A stretch of 64,000 bases of DNA from Pomacea canaliculata (Eukaryota > Mollusca > Gastropoda > Architaenioglossa > Ampullariidae): contig NC_037603.1 in assembly GCF_003073045.1 (NCBI RefSeq), forward strand, positions 13,274,192-13,338,191, in the 5' to 3' direction. Below, one piece after another: positions 26,501 to 38,400 of this stretch. Within the stretch, counting starts at the first letter, position 1, and the number at the start of each line of letters is the position of its first letter. A program made the position numbers and the translations under genes. The notes under the pieces were generated by a model. It made no database searches, was not told the DNA's origin, and saw nothing but the letters and a program-made list of their open reading frames with translations.

Positions 26501-26644
26501 TCACCTACTTCATGTCTTACTGCAGGGGGAGTTTATGGACTTTTTGATGGAAGGATGTCAACAGTATTGCAGAAGAAAGAGGACAGCCAACCATCCATTA
26601 AAATGTGGCCAGATGTGGAGGGACCTTGTCCTGTTGATGTCTGA
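20513..26644 (+). CDS. D-cysteine desulfhydrase / ACC deaminase-family PLP enzyme, copy 1
   Basis: Nine exons: 20513-20599, 21163-21276, 21882-22040, 22392-22528, 23179-23278, 23439-23539, 25302-25465, 25740-25880 and 26526-26644, giving 373 residues with all phases consistent. This is a fold type II PLP enzyme. The family degrades D-cysteine to pyruvate, H2S and ammonia, or opens 1-aminocyclopropane-1-carboxylate. Visible hallmarks are [11 protein letters not shown] with the Schiff-base Lys at about residue 67, QSNH (93-96), FPVGGSN, the phosphate-binding [10 protein letters not shown] (211-220), [12 protein letters not shown] and FLHTGG near the C-terminus. The start is a short [16 protein letters not shown] with no targeting sequence, suggesting a cytosolic enzyme. 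A tandem paralogue lies 1.5 kb downstream in the same orientation, with the same nine exons and the same phases. Substrate choice cannot be read from sequence. No frame damage is seen. Confidence 0.93.
26035..26340 (+). repeat. tRNA-derived SINE-like repeat in desulfhydrase-like gene 1 intron 8
   Basis: An A-box-like TAGCCTAGTGGCTAGAAC (26039-26056) is followed by a B-box-like GGTTTAATACC (26097-26107) and about 230 bp of body that is more C- and G-rich than the flanks. It fits a SINE with a tRNA-related head. Confidence 0.55.
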
Positions 26645-27821
26645 TAGTGGAGCTTTATGTAGCTTGACAGCTTAATTTGTCAATCATTGTACAAGCTATC
26701 ACAGCTGTAATTTTGGATGTTCATGTGCAGTAGAAGAGTAGCTTTGAAAAAATATGGGGTGGTTTTTTTTAATATATCAGTCAACATTTATCTTATTTTT
26801 TAATGTGCTATAAGTGTGTGATCATCTCCAAAGAACAATGAGCAAGAATATCTTTCCATGAGCATGTTTTTGAACTCGGTTATCAATTTTGTTTTCCCTT
26901 CATGTGACCACATAAAAGCATAAGATTTAATTATCCACAAACATTAGGGAAATATTAAATTATACTCTTGAGTGCATGTCACATATATATGAAAATATGA
27001 AACTGTGATAGTTGCATTTGCATTTATTCTAAAAAGTGATATTTTTTATTAAATGTGTCTATTTGAGAATACTTTGCAGCTATGACTGCTTCGTGAAATG
27101 AACAATTGTAATAAGGATCATATAAATATAGTTTAGATTTGAGAACTTTTTGATATTTAGAAATTTGTATGTGTTTATTGCCTTTACATTATAACTTTTT
27201 TTGCATGTTTAGCATCTTTTTACTTAAGGTTCATTAAGTGCATTTAGAAGCAGTAGGTATTGACTAGTAAAATAGATACACCTTTTGAAGGCACTTATTG
27301 TGCATGATAACAACTTTTTTGAAAATTTACTGGGACAAAAGAATATTTATTGTGAAGTCACACTTTTGACATTACCTAAAGGACCCAGTAGACCAGAGAC
27401 ATGGATAGTGCTATGCTTTGCTGTCTTCGTAAACCACTAGATAAGATTTATTGCTTCTTTTCCAATTATAGTGCCAATATGTGCTCTGCAATAAATAAGT
27501 CAAAACTGTGAACTCTCTGTTCACTCTGTGAATGCATGCCATAATGGAAACTTCAAGCAAGGACGACCACAAATCCTAAACGTTTGATGCTTCAACCATC
27601 CAAGAGAAATGTACAAATGATGGTGAAAGAGGAGAACTATCCTCCAGTTTTGCTTCTTGTGAAGTCGACTTAGTTGCAAATGAAACTTTATTTGTGTAAG
27701 GGTCAAGGGGGGTGCGGGTATAAATATCTAACACAAAAATACTTTGGACCTTTCAACGTAAAATTACTTTATTATGAGAACAAGTTAAATAGTGCAGGAT
27801 TTATACTATTATAATGCAAAG
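26645..27821. other. Interval after desulfhydrase-like gene 1; 3' UTRs of two convergent transcripts
   Basis: AT-rich, no gene seen. It contains a plus-strand AATAAA at 27490-27495 (possible end of the upstream gene) and a minus-strand AATAAA (27773-27768), about 50 bp after the stop of the minus-strand membrane-protein exon. Confidence 0.5.
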
Positions 27822-28010
27822 TCATTCATTACGCACTACCTTTAACCACAATCCCTGAAGTACAGCTGCACCCGTTGCAAGAGCTAAAGGGACATCATTC
27901 ACAATTTGGAGATTAAAGAAATCTAAGGACATTAAGACGAAAAGAAAAGAAATAAAAAGCAACGCTGCTCCAACCCAGTACAATTTAGAGGACTCTGCTT
28001 TCAAATAGAA
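27822..28010 (-). CDS. Terminal exon of an unrecognised small membrane protein
   Basis: A minus-strand frame of 62 residues follows a good acceptor (GTGTATTCAG|TTC) at 28010 and stops at 27822-27824. A minus-strand AATAAA sits about 50 bp downstream. The peptide has one clear hydrophobic segment (YWVGAALLFISFLFVLMSLD) and a second moderately hydrophobic one (LALATGAAVLQGLWL), with a short basic end (KVVRNE). This is compatible with a two-pass membrane hairpin. I do not recognise the family. The preceding exon is not identified. It must lie above 28010, hence opposite or inside desulfhydrase-like gene 2, or the transcript starts in the 110 bp gap. Real coding status is likely but not certain. 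Confidence 0.45.
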   Translation of the reverse strand, partial: FYLKAESSKLYWVGAALLFISFLFVLMSLDFFNLQIVNDVPLALATGAAVLQGLWLKVVRNE

Positions 28011-28120
28011 CTGAATACACAAATTATGAATGAGTTCAAATGCATTTAATTTGAAGTGTAGCTGCGGGCATCAGCTTCTGGATTGTGGCCCTTGCGAGTT
28101 GATACGCACCTGTGACTGAA

Positions 28121-31100
28121 ATGTTTTTTATACAAGTCATCGAAGGTCGCACGAACAGACTCAGTCGCTGTGTTGTGTGGTTAACGTGTAATAAAAGTAG
28201 GAACTCAGCGTGCTTTTCTACACAAACAGAAATTGAAACGAATAAAACTGCCTCAACTGGCATAGCTACAGTTCGATATGATCCACCGGACTGGGCAAAT
28301 AATCTCGCAGGTGTACCAAAACGAAAGATCCAGGTACAGCAAGGAATAAAAAAAAATGTGCAAAATTGTTGTATTATCATTAGAGTGCACAGAAATAAAC
28401 AATATTATGCCACCATCTCATATCTTACCGCTGTATGTGTGAGTGTGTGCAATGTCATATATCTTTCAGTTGTACACAAAATAACAGAGAAGCACTTAAA
28501 AATATGTCTTACTAAATGCTTATTTTAACATTACAGTGTTATACAAACTTTTTTAAACAATGTTAATAATGTACAAACGCAGAGTGGATGAAATTATGCC
28601 TGTTTAATATCAATTGCTTTATTTTACACCATAAGCAAATTTGTGATAGTGTTTCCCCTCTCAGTTGTATTCCATAATCATGACCTGGTGATGGGAAGTG
28701 TAATTGGCTGGCCACATGCTGATCGAGTCTTCTGTGCTATATAAACATCATTGTTATTATTATTGTGTAATTAGTATTATGTAGTAACTTTGGTTTTTGT
28801 AGAAATACATTTGATAGGATGGAAGAAGTGTTTTAGTGTAATGTATTTTTTAATTGCTTTGCAAATTGGAATGTATAAATGGACTGATCAGGTCATAGAG
28901 ACTTGATGGAAAGAATTGTTTGAGTGTAATTTTTTTCTTGTAAATGTCATTGGGGGAGGGATGTGTATAAGCCTTCGCTCATTATTATTGTTATTATTTA
29001 TTGAACTAAACAGTATTTTTAAAAATAATAACAAATCTGTTTGTTGTTCCTTTTTGTTTCTAGCTGGCACATCCCAACACTCCTATCCACAGATGGGCAC
29101 TACCTGGCCTACCTGAAGGATTTTCTGTTTTCATAAAACGAGATGACATGACAGGCAGTACCTTGTCTGGAAACAAGGTAAATTTCATGGGGATATAATA
29201 GGGTAAATATAAGATAAATTTCATGGTGGACATGTCTAGAACATTTTTAGAAACTCATTAATGATAGCTGTTGACATTTTTTCACACACATGGTTGTGTA
29301 TATATATATACACACACAAATATTAATTTTGACAAGTTGCATGTGACTGGCATATTTCTTATAGTATCACAGCATCAGTTGATGCCATCATCTTATTCTA
29401 TTCTACATTATCATTATACATTAGTCATCGTTTTTAGCCACAATATTATCACTGGCATCATCCAATCATCTTTGCTTTTGATTATATTTCTATGCCTCCA
29501 CGTACGTTTCTGCGACACAAATCAATTTTTTGTGTTCTTAACTCTTATTTTTTTTCACTGAAGGTGAGAAAACTGGAGTTCTTGCTGGCAGATGCCCTTG
29601 ACAAGGGTTGCAGCCATGTGATTACCTGTGGCTCAGTTCAGTCCAATCACTGCAGGGCTGTGGCAGTTGCTGCTAGACAAATTGGCTTGACTCCACATCT
29701 CTTCCTCCGCTCAGCTGCCGAGGTATGATCAAGACTGGTTAGAAGAAATGTGCTGTTTGATGACAAGAAACTTGGATTTTAATATTCATGGGAGCTGAAA
29801 CATAATTAGTTTTGGTAAGGCAGTGAATTAAACTTTATCAATTATTTGACAGGAAAAAGTCATTTTTATTAGGCCTTTATCATAAATTTTATTTTTTTAA
29901 AATTTAAAACAAGTAAAACGGTGTAGTGCAAACATCACCACATCAGCTGTAAGCATGGTCCATGTTTATACACGTCTGTTCCTGCTTCAATAGTTATTGG
30001 TAAATTTTAATGTATAAGGAAGTAATCCCCAGCTGCAGGCTTACTGATTCACTGATAGCCCTTTTTGAAAGGGCTCATTATTTGCTGCTAACCAAATGCT
30101 CTATTTAGTCCCTTTTACTCAAGAACTGCTAACCATTCTAGGGAATGAACTGCAGTATGGAATTAATTCTCTGTAAAAATACCTTGAAATATATTTCTGA
30201 TGTCACGACTGAATTGTTTGGTCTGGATGGGATGTGCCCACACACAGTGTAAAGAATCTAGTGCCTTAGAGTGTACAACTTTAGCCTCACAATAATTGTC
30301 ATTAATTTTGCCATCTTGTGAGCTTTTCTGCATCTTGGCCTCTGTGAGCTTTTATTTCCTTTCATTGTCACAGGAACATTTCTTTCCAGGATGTATGTAG
30401 CTTAGGATGTGAAGGTAATGTCCTTGTGGATCGAATGAGTGCTGCAGATATTTATCTTATCCCTAAGATGTCTCCCTACCTCACACATCAAAAACCCAGA
30501 ATGGAAAAGCTGGCTGAAGAATCAAGTTAGTATGTCTAAAACACACACATCCACACAACTAAAGAAGTTCACTGCTGCTTTGTTAAGTTTGATGTGAGTT
30601 ACAAATGCAATAGCTTGAGAATTTCTTTTAGGAAAATAGCAAGCAAATTTCTTTTGGTAGTGTTCAAGAATAGTATTAGTAAGCTATATATAGCTATAGA
30701 CAGTATTTCAGAGCTGTTTTCATGTAGTTATTGATACAATATCTATAAATATCTATGAAGATCATCAGAGGTTATTTATGCTGCATTGCAATGTTTTATC
30801 AAAATTTCTCTATTGGCTGATGAGTTCAAATCTAAATTTTAGTGATTGGCATCTTTTTTCAGAAGCTCCAGAGGAGAAAATTCATATCTGATCCCTGTTG
30901 GTGGGTCTGATCATGTTGGGCTTTTTGGCTACATAAATGTTGTTGATGAACTGCAGAAGCAGGCATGTATATATTCATAAGTTGTGCTTGGTTGAGGGCA
31001 TGTACTTGAGAAATATATATATGTGTGTGTTTTGAGAGAGAGTGTGGCAGAGAGTTCAACTTCTCTATGGCAAATTTCTAACAAACATTCCAAAAGTATT

Positions 31101-32965
31101 AAAATATTTTAATATATAGATTAATAATGATAAAACTGTATATTTAAAGAAATGATGCATGATTGTGGGTTGTTACAGAATGTCATGGAAGATTTTGATG
31201 ATGTGGTCTTTGCCTGTGGCAGTGGAGGAACAGCATCAGGGTTGTCAATAGGCAACTATCTCTCTGGTTCTAACCTTAAGTAAGAAAGCTAAGCCTTCGT
31301 CATTGTTTCATTACCTTTAAATTTTGTTTAATTCTGTTTTTAGATCACTGCCTGCATGCTTGTGTGTATTAATGTCCATCTATCTGAGCATTACAGGACA
31401 TTAAAAAAGAAGTGCAATTTACCTTCTGCATCACAGATCCATGATTTCGTGCAAAACAAACTGACCTATCATTAGAAAACATGTTATTAAAATAAATTTG
31501 TCAGCTTATGAAGACTGTTAACCATAATATGATTCAACTGTAAAACAGTGTTTCTTTTAGATACAGTATAAACATGGGAATGATTGGTTTTGAACCCTTC
31601 CAAGCAATATTCAATTTTGAGCTGATAGCCAAAAAATTTCCGATCTTTGTAAAACAAACATTAACCTCTTCACTCTTCCCTTACAGTTTGCACCAGCGAA
31701 TGCTCTATAGCTAAATTGTATTGATACACCCATATTGAATGAGTTACAAAGAAAAAGAACTAAAACGTTGAAATATTTGTGGGATATGTCAAAAGGGTGC
31801 ATGGCGTTGCAGTCAGCGATAATGCTAAATACTTCCATGAACACTGCAATGAGATGATGCAGGAAATTGGATTGAAGAATCTTTCTTCAGAAGATTTGCT
31901 TGACATAATAGAGGGTCACAAGGGACTGGGATATGGTGTCTCAAGTGAAGAGGAGCTTAGTAAGTAGTCTGTGTTATTTATTTAGAGCTTTTATTCATGC
32001 GTTCAGAGGGTCACTGATCTGTAGCATGTTTAAATAGGCACATTTTTCAGGACAGGAAAGAGGTGATTTCTGACAAATATTGAATTACATTTACTGGCAA
32101 AGTATTCAACCTTTCATTCTTGCTCACCTGTTTAAAAGATCTGTATGTTTAGAGAAATGACAGTTAGCATTTACATAAGCAGCCGATGCAGATGCATATT
32201 TTTACTTTTTATTTTCCTGTAAGCAGATGGCATAAGAGATGAACACTGTGACCATCACAAACAGCATCACCACTGCCTTTTATTGCGGATGTTTTTTACT
32301 TTTTTAACTGTATGCTTTAATCAGCTTTCACAAGAGTGACACTATTCTTTATTGTCTACTTTATTTAATATTTTTGCTTGTAGTGCTTTCCTGGAGACAA
32401 GTTTAAAAAGATATAGTAAAGATTTTCCTTTTAATTGGCACATTTTTATTCCTACGGCAGATTTTATCTCACAAGTGGCAGGATCTACAGGCATATTTCT
32501 GGATCCTACATATACTGGTAAAGCTGCTCTTGGAATGGTTAAGGAGATAAAGAGAAACCCATCAAGGTTTAAAGGCAACCGGATCCTTTTCTTGCATACA
32601 GGTTTGTCGAAGGACATTCTGTCATGTATTATGGATATGATAAAAATCCTGGCGATTGTGATAATCATTAATAAATGTTTTATCGTGACCATCTCAGTTT
32701 TAGGGTTTATTGTAGAAGCATATTTTTGTCGAACTTGGGGTGTACTTTTATTTTTAGTCATTATATTTCTGTTTAGTTTTGATTACTGTGTAAAATGAGA
32801 AACATATTTTCAACTTTTCAGTCAGGGTTAGATGTTTTAATTTTGATTACAGGAGGAGTGTTTGAACTTTTTGATGGAAGGATGTCAGCAGTATTGCAGA
32901 AAAAAGAGGAGAGACAGGTGACCATTAGAATGTGGCCAGATGTGAATGGACCTTATCCTCATTGA
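28121..32965 (+). CDS. D-cysteine desulfhydrase / ACC deaminase-family PLP enzyme, copy 2, with N-terminal extension
   Basis: Nine exons: 28121-28333, 29064-29177, 29564-29722, 30390-30529, 30866-30962, 31179-31279, 31796-31959, 32461-32601 and 32853-32965, giving 413 residues. Introns and phases match copy 1. The same signatures are present: [11 protein letters not shown] (Schiff-base Lys about residue 109), [39 protein letters not shown] and FLHTGG. Exon 1 is 126 nt longer than in copy 1 and adds about 42 residues rich in Arg, Ser and Thr with few acids (for example [20 protein letters not shown]), which resembles a mitochondrial presequence. The GTG nine bases upstream was not used; ATG at 28121 is the first ATG. 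Intron 5 has a GC donor (CAG|GCATGT), and exon 7 has a purine-rich, weak acceptor. No frame damage. It is a tandem duplicate whose product may act in a different compartment from copy 1. Confidence 0.92.
28670..28775 (+). repeat. Possible SINE 3' tail
   Basis: A short unit reading CTGTGCTATATAAACATCAT runs into a TTATTATTATTG microsatellite (about 28731-28765). This resembles the body plus simple-repeat tail of many molluscan SINEs. No tRNA-like head was found. Confidence 0.3.
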
Positions 32966-33485
32966 AGCTCATCAAATGGAATATCTTTGTTTAATCTGTA
33001 TTCAGTGAACTGTTCTGCTGGAGCTCTTTAAATAGAAGGAAACTTTCCAAGCTTCAATTCATAACATAGTTCAGCTTGGTTAGTGTGAAATTTGTAGTAT
33101 ATGAGTTTAAAAAAAAAAGGGGGATGTTAATCAGTAACCATACAGTAATCAGTAATCAGATGGTCATAGACGCTCAACATGAGGGCGACTTGCCGCAGGT
33201 CGCTTAAAGCATTTTAGTTTCTTGTAACTATTTTCTCATATCAATTGCTTACTCAGCTTAGTGCATAGTATTTTGGGGGTTCACTTCTACGATGGTGTAC
33301 ATGTAAAGGTCACGGAATGTAATTGTACTGCTTTTGTATATTTTCCTGGACTTCGGGTGCAACTGGCTAACAATTAGATGGCGCGCCTCCATTATATGGT
33401 ACAGTCGTGGGTACCTTCTCGCACTTTTTCCGTCTTCGGGTAACACTCCACCTTGACATTTCCAACTTTCCAACTGATATCTTAC
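32966..33485. other. Flank downstream of desulfhydrase-like gene 2
   Basis: Presumed 3' UTR and intergenic DNA. No gene is recognised; there is a short A-run near 33108. Confidence 0.6.
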
Positions 33486-34030
33486 CTCGAGATGGCTGTC
33501 CATTCGAAGAAGAAGAAGCGAAGGCGTAAATCTCCACCTCCACTTTCTATTCTGCTTTTTAACGTTCAGTCCATCCGGAACAAAGTCGATGAGCTCGAGG
33601 CGCATCTCAGATGCCTGCTGGGAGATCAAAGAAATGTGTACTTGCTTTCACCGAGACTTGGCTGAGGGAGTCCGAAGTGAGAATGATTTATATGTCAGCG
33701 GGTTTGGCCATCCCATTCGTATGGACACCAATCCTACTATCACCAACTAATCCACGGCGGAGGTGCGTGTTTTTATATAAATGAACGGTACTGCAACACC
33801 GTTTTGATCAGGGAACGACTGTGCACCACTGATCTTGAACTGCTGTCCATTCGATCCGCATCTTGACCCGCTGCAGTTTGCCTACAGAGCTGGAAAAGGT
33901 GTCGGTGATGCTAAGCTGTTTATACTAATTACTCTGTACAAACATCTGGAGAAACCCAGAGCTCGTGCCAGGTTTCTCTTCGTAAATTTTTCTTCTGCTT
34001 TTAATTTCTTACACTTTAATTTTTAAAAAA
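33486..34030 (+). mobile_element. Rearranged LINE fragment (CR1/Rex1/Jockey-like)
   Basis: The plus-strand frame at about 33538-33620 reads ILLFNVQSIRNKVDELEAHL, the start of an APE-type endonuclease domain of LINE ORF2. After a frame change and stops, about 33840-34015 reads DPLQFAYRAGKGVGDAKL and then FLFVNFSSAFN, a reverse-transcriptase block. Most of the endonuclease and the early RT are missing between them, so this is an internally deleted, dead copy. Confidence 0.8.
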
Positions 34031-34084
34031 GTGCTATGTACATGTATAGTTCTCTGACCTCAGTCCAACCATATCTGAAATGGA

Positions 34085-34228
34085 AATGGCGACGCCCAAG
34101 TAATTGAAGGACTTCGCCTCCTTCAGTTGTAGTGCGTTTTTTTCGATCTTTGCCGTGCTACATCCGACGATGTTTGTTATGACCTTGCTCTTCTCCGCAT
34201 TCTTACACCCCACCTCGTTCTCACAAAC
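34085..34228 (-). mobile_element. LINE reverse-transcriptase C-terminal fragment
   Basis: The minus strand from 34228 downward reads NAEKSKVITNIVG, then LQLKEAKSFNYLGVAIS. This is the region after the RT palm found in many LINEs, equivalent to KVNSFQYLGATLS in the 13.3 kb element. It is opposite in orientation to the adjacent LINE piece, so it is a separate insertion or an inversion. Confidence 0.75.
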
Positions 34229-35429
34229 CTTTTAAGGTATGACTGTATTATACATGCCAGCAAGACGGGACCGGTCATGACTCCTGCCATTTTGTCTGCA
34301 CGTGAAAAAAAAATTCAGGCTCTTCCAGGGGAAAATGGCTTCCTTCCTGGAAACAACGACCCAGGTTAAACTGTTGGCCGACGTAAATAGCTGCCATTAT
34401 CGTTGAGAGAAATTTGCTCTCTCTTGCATGTGTTGTTGGTGTAATGATTTCAGTGCGCATGTCAAGCTGTTGTAGCACGACACAGACGTAACTCTAGTTA
34501 CGGAAAACACCGTTTTGTTGTGTGGTATTTTTTTTTTTTTTGGTGTGGTTGGTATGGTGTGTGTGTGTGGAGGGGGAGGGTTGATGACAGTGAGGAGTGA
34601 TATCAGATACCACTCACTGAAGAAATTAAAAATTAAAACAATGGCCTAGTCTGTATTATTTTTCATCTTTACTATATTGCTTTATTGTGTGAAGTTCATC
34701 TGATCTGTACTTTACTAGTCATTGCCGTCCTGCGTCTTTGTAAACACAAACATCAAATACAAATGAAAGCGTTGCAGTAAGTAAATATTTATGTGTAGCT
34801 TTACAAATTTTAATAACAAGCACCATATATCACAGTGGTCAAAGCAAGGGAGTAAAATTCCCAGGCTGTCTTTAACCTTCGTCTGAATCAATCACACCCA
34901 ATTGAAGCACAACATTTACTGTACATGGACGTAAAATAGTTTCTTTTCCTCGCTTTTCACGAAGAATGTCCAAGACATTTTACCTCAAATATCTCCTATT
35001 GTCATTGCATTTTGATTAGTTTTTATTCTTTTGTATTTTGTTTATGCGGCAATAACAGGCACTTCAAACCTTATAAATGCTTTACACGCAAGTAACTGAT
35101 TGCAACAGAGACAATACTAGTTTTGAAAAATTATGCAAAAACATTGTTAGACTCCTTAACTTGTTGCCAAGTTACGTGGTAATATATTTGATTATAGAAA
35201 CATAATTAGTAATATATAATTGTATAGTGTAATATAATTATCGCATTCATTTCAATACCTTCTGATGAAGGTTTTGGAATACTCTCGCACAATAACGCCT
35301 CAGACATACACACGAACACATGCGCACCTGCAGTGTACACTGGAATTCCACTTATTCGAGGTCATGATTGTCCTACATCAAGAGTTCCCCACGAGGGGAG
35401 ACGGAATTTCGAAGGGTACAAAGGTTAGT
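34229..35429. other. Intergenic region
   Basis: AT-rich DNA with a T-run and a GT tract near 34530-34565. No gene recognised. The distal part probably includes the 3' UTR of the WxxW membrane-protein gene. Confidence 0.6.
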
Positions 35430-38400
35430 TCAGTCTATTTGCCGTCTCTCCTCCCCAAGCGGAGAGCATTGACTTCCCTCGTTTAAAAGTTGCAACGCCT
35501 GCTCATAGTCCGGCAAACTTTCTGTGACCGAAAGAAAAGAAGCTGAAGTGTCCACTCGAAAAAACGAAAACACTGGCTTGTGCATTCCCGGACCGAGCTT
35601 GGGCTCACAGTCCGCGGCAAACGCAGGGTTGTCCTGCCCGGAAGTGATGAACTGGAAAGTGTGGCACGGGCATGCGCACGCAAAGTGGCTAAAATCCACC
35701 TGCGGGGTGTTCCTTTCTTCCGGTGAAGCTGTTGTAGGAGTGTTATCCGGAACATTCTCTGTCCTATCTAACGTAGTCCGAAGCGACTGTGAAGATTGTG
35801 GTGAATCTCCCGGCGCAGGGGCAGCTAACACTTCATCTCCAGTATCACCAGATGGAGGGATAACTCTCTGAGAGTCATCGGCACGAGATGTCGGTCTCGG
35901 ATTTTCGAGGTTCACAAGAGCTGTTCCCCTATGCCGGCACAGACTACATTCACCAACGATCCCGGTGGATATCGCGAACACCTGAGGAGGATTTTGTCCA
36001 AACAGGTCCGAGTAAGATGGTGGTGGGTTGGCCAACGATGACGTGAAAGCCTCGTCTTCGTTGTAGCTGGAGGAAGCCGTGGAGTCGCTGACGTTGCTCT
36101 CGCGCCTGTGTCGTTGTTGCTGTTTGCGCTGGCATCGTCGTATGCAGAACCACAGGATGCGCAGGGCAAAGATCATGAGAGGAACGGCTGCTAAGATGAT
36201 GTAGACCTTTAGGTCGAAACTGAGAAGGTACGAACTACCGCCTGGGCTGTCATCGGGAATATCTAAACGCAGAACAAAATTAACAGTATAATTAGCAATC
36301 ATAATTAGTCCACTCACAAAAGTGAGTTCGTCACGATATGTGTAGGATTTTGTGTATGTGTGTATGCGTGCGAATGTCTAAGATTTTTCTGGGAACATAC
36401 TGGCACATACCTTCCTTTCGTTCATGAAATCATACCGTTCGATAAGCAATAAGTATATCGAGGAGAATAATTTCCCCCATACCCTTTCATTCCCTTTCCC
36501 CACGACACCGCGAAAATGCTAAACGCTGACAACTGCCATAGGACACCAATAAAAACAAAACATGGCCATTGTTGACAAACTAATTGCTACCTGTGCAGAG
36601 AAATCGAAGTTCGTAGTCTTGGCACTGCCGGCCCCCAGGTTGTTGTCTGTTAAGACAAATGATACCAAACTTGGTGCACGGCTGAAACAGGATGTCCACC
36701 TGACTGCGGTTGTAGGTGTAGCAATCGAAGATGTCGGTACTTTGGGTCACTCGACACTGGCACGAGGAAACTTCTTGACCAAAAGGACAAATCTGTTGAC
36801 GTTGCTGCAATATAAGTATAAAAAAATAGGTAACTGCAGTCACTGCAAACTTCGATATCTGTGCTCATGTAGTAACGGCATTAGATGTAGAGATATAAAT
36901 TGTCTAGCTGGACACAATGTAGAACAGGTAAAAAGTTTTTTTGAGAACTGTTTCCAGTATGGTCATCTCCACATATTTCCAACAGTTTATGCGATAATTG
37001 GGAATGATCTTCAGATGAGTAACCTTGCAAAAAACAAAAAAAAAACAAAAAAAAATGTGTCTACCTTTCACAAATACTGAAAAGTCTAGCCATAAATATT
37101 GCTCACACATTCTACCTTACAGCGCACATATGGTCTTTATTTATCCTGTTCCTCACCTGTATCTGATCAACCGTCTCAAAGTCTCCTTCGCCATTCCAAG
37201 GCCTGTCGGTGTTGTACCACTGCGACCACCGCGCCATACTTTGACCTGAATATGACAATAATGAGGTTATATTACTATTACAGGCGAAGTTCAGTAGTAA
37301 ATTCATGTCAAAACAATGAAAAACATGCGAACATTTAATTCTTTTTTGAAGGTGCAGTCATAATTTGTTTGAACTCTAAATTCTGCCGCAAGGGCTTCAT
37401 CTCTCTCTCTCTTATTCGATTTTCCCTTCTTTCCCAAATGTTTAAAAATTTTCCTTTGACATCATTCCTCCAGCTATGGTAAATCACTAAAAGAGAGATA
37501 GAGTGTGTGTGCGTGGGTATACTCATTTTTCTTTTTTTTAAAAAAAAAGCATCTATCTTAATTTCGATCACTGGAAGCCACAACATGTAAGGGCAGACAA
37601 CTACGCTCCAAGTATCGCAGTATAGATGTTTACCGCAAAAGAAAAAACTTCATCTAAACCTTCAAAAATAGGAAAAAGGATCTCGAGTGGGCATTTTAAT
37701 CGATAGTACCGTCTGGTCCTCTTTCCCAAGTCAACAACACAAGGCAGTGCTTTGTTTTCTGTAGGTCAACTGCGCAGAACAGAAGCCGCGCACGAGGGAG
37801 ACATACAGATTGTGAGTAATGATGAGTGAGAAAACAAGTCACGAGCGAATGATAAGATGGCTGGAGAATGGGGAGGGCGGGAATGAAAAGATGGAGGACA
37901 AAGAGAGAGAAGGGAGGATGGAGTGAGAGAGACAGAAAGTGAGTGAGAGAAAAAGAGAGACACGGAGTGAGAGACAAAAAGACAGGGAGAGAAACTGATG
38001 GAGAAAGTACGAAAACAAGAATTTGAGAGAAGAGAGAATATCAAGGGCGTAGATGGAGGAGTGTTGGGAAGGCGAGGGGCAGGTGAGAGAAGTGTCATCG
38101 ACTTGTTGACATCCTCTCTAAATGTCGCAGGAGTTCCAGTACAACAAATGCTTGAATAAGAACTAGCACACGACGCAGTGACAATAATTAGTTGATCAGC
38201 TGTTAAACTTTGAAATGGTGTTAAATACACGAGATTAACATGCAGGTGACACCATGTTTGAAGAAGCTGAGATCGAGTTACCATGTTTGTTGCAGGCAGA
38301 CATCAAATCTTCTCAGGTCCCTGCACTAATGTTAAGGAAACAAAAAAACGAGTAACATTCTTGATCTGACCTCAGGAAGATGAATGCCATTCCGCAACCT

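Noticed and set aside
28112-28528. Plus-strand frame extending past the exon 1 donor of desulfhydrase-like gene 2
   Set aside because: The sequence after CAG|GTACAG is intron; the frame continues in exon 2 at 29064 exactly as in copy 1.
33486-34228. Host gene encoding a reverse transcriptase-like protein
   Set aside because: The pieces are in different frames and orientations with missing domains, typical of dead LINE fragments.
35483-36169. Alternate frames inside the WxxW gene's last exon
   Set aside because: They are Arg/Ser-rich shadows of the G+C-rich coding exon; only one frame gives the membrane helix and PPxY tail with matching splice phase.
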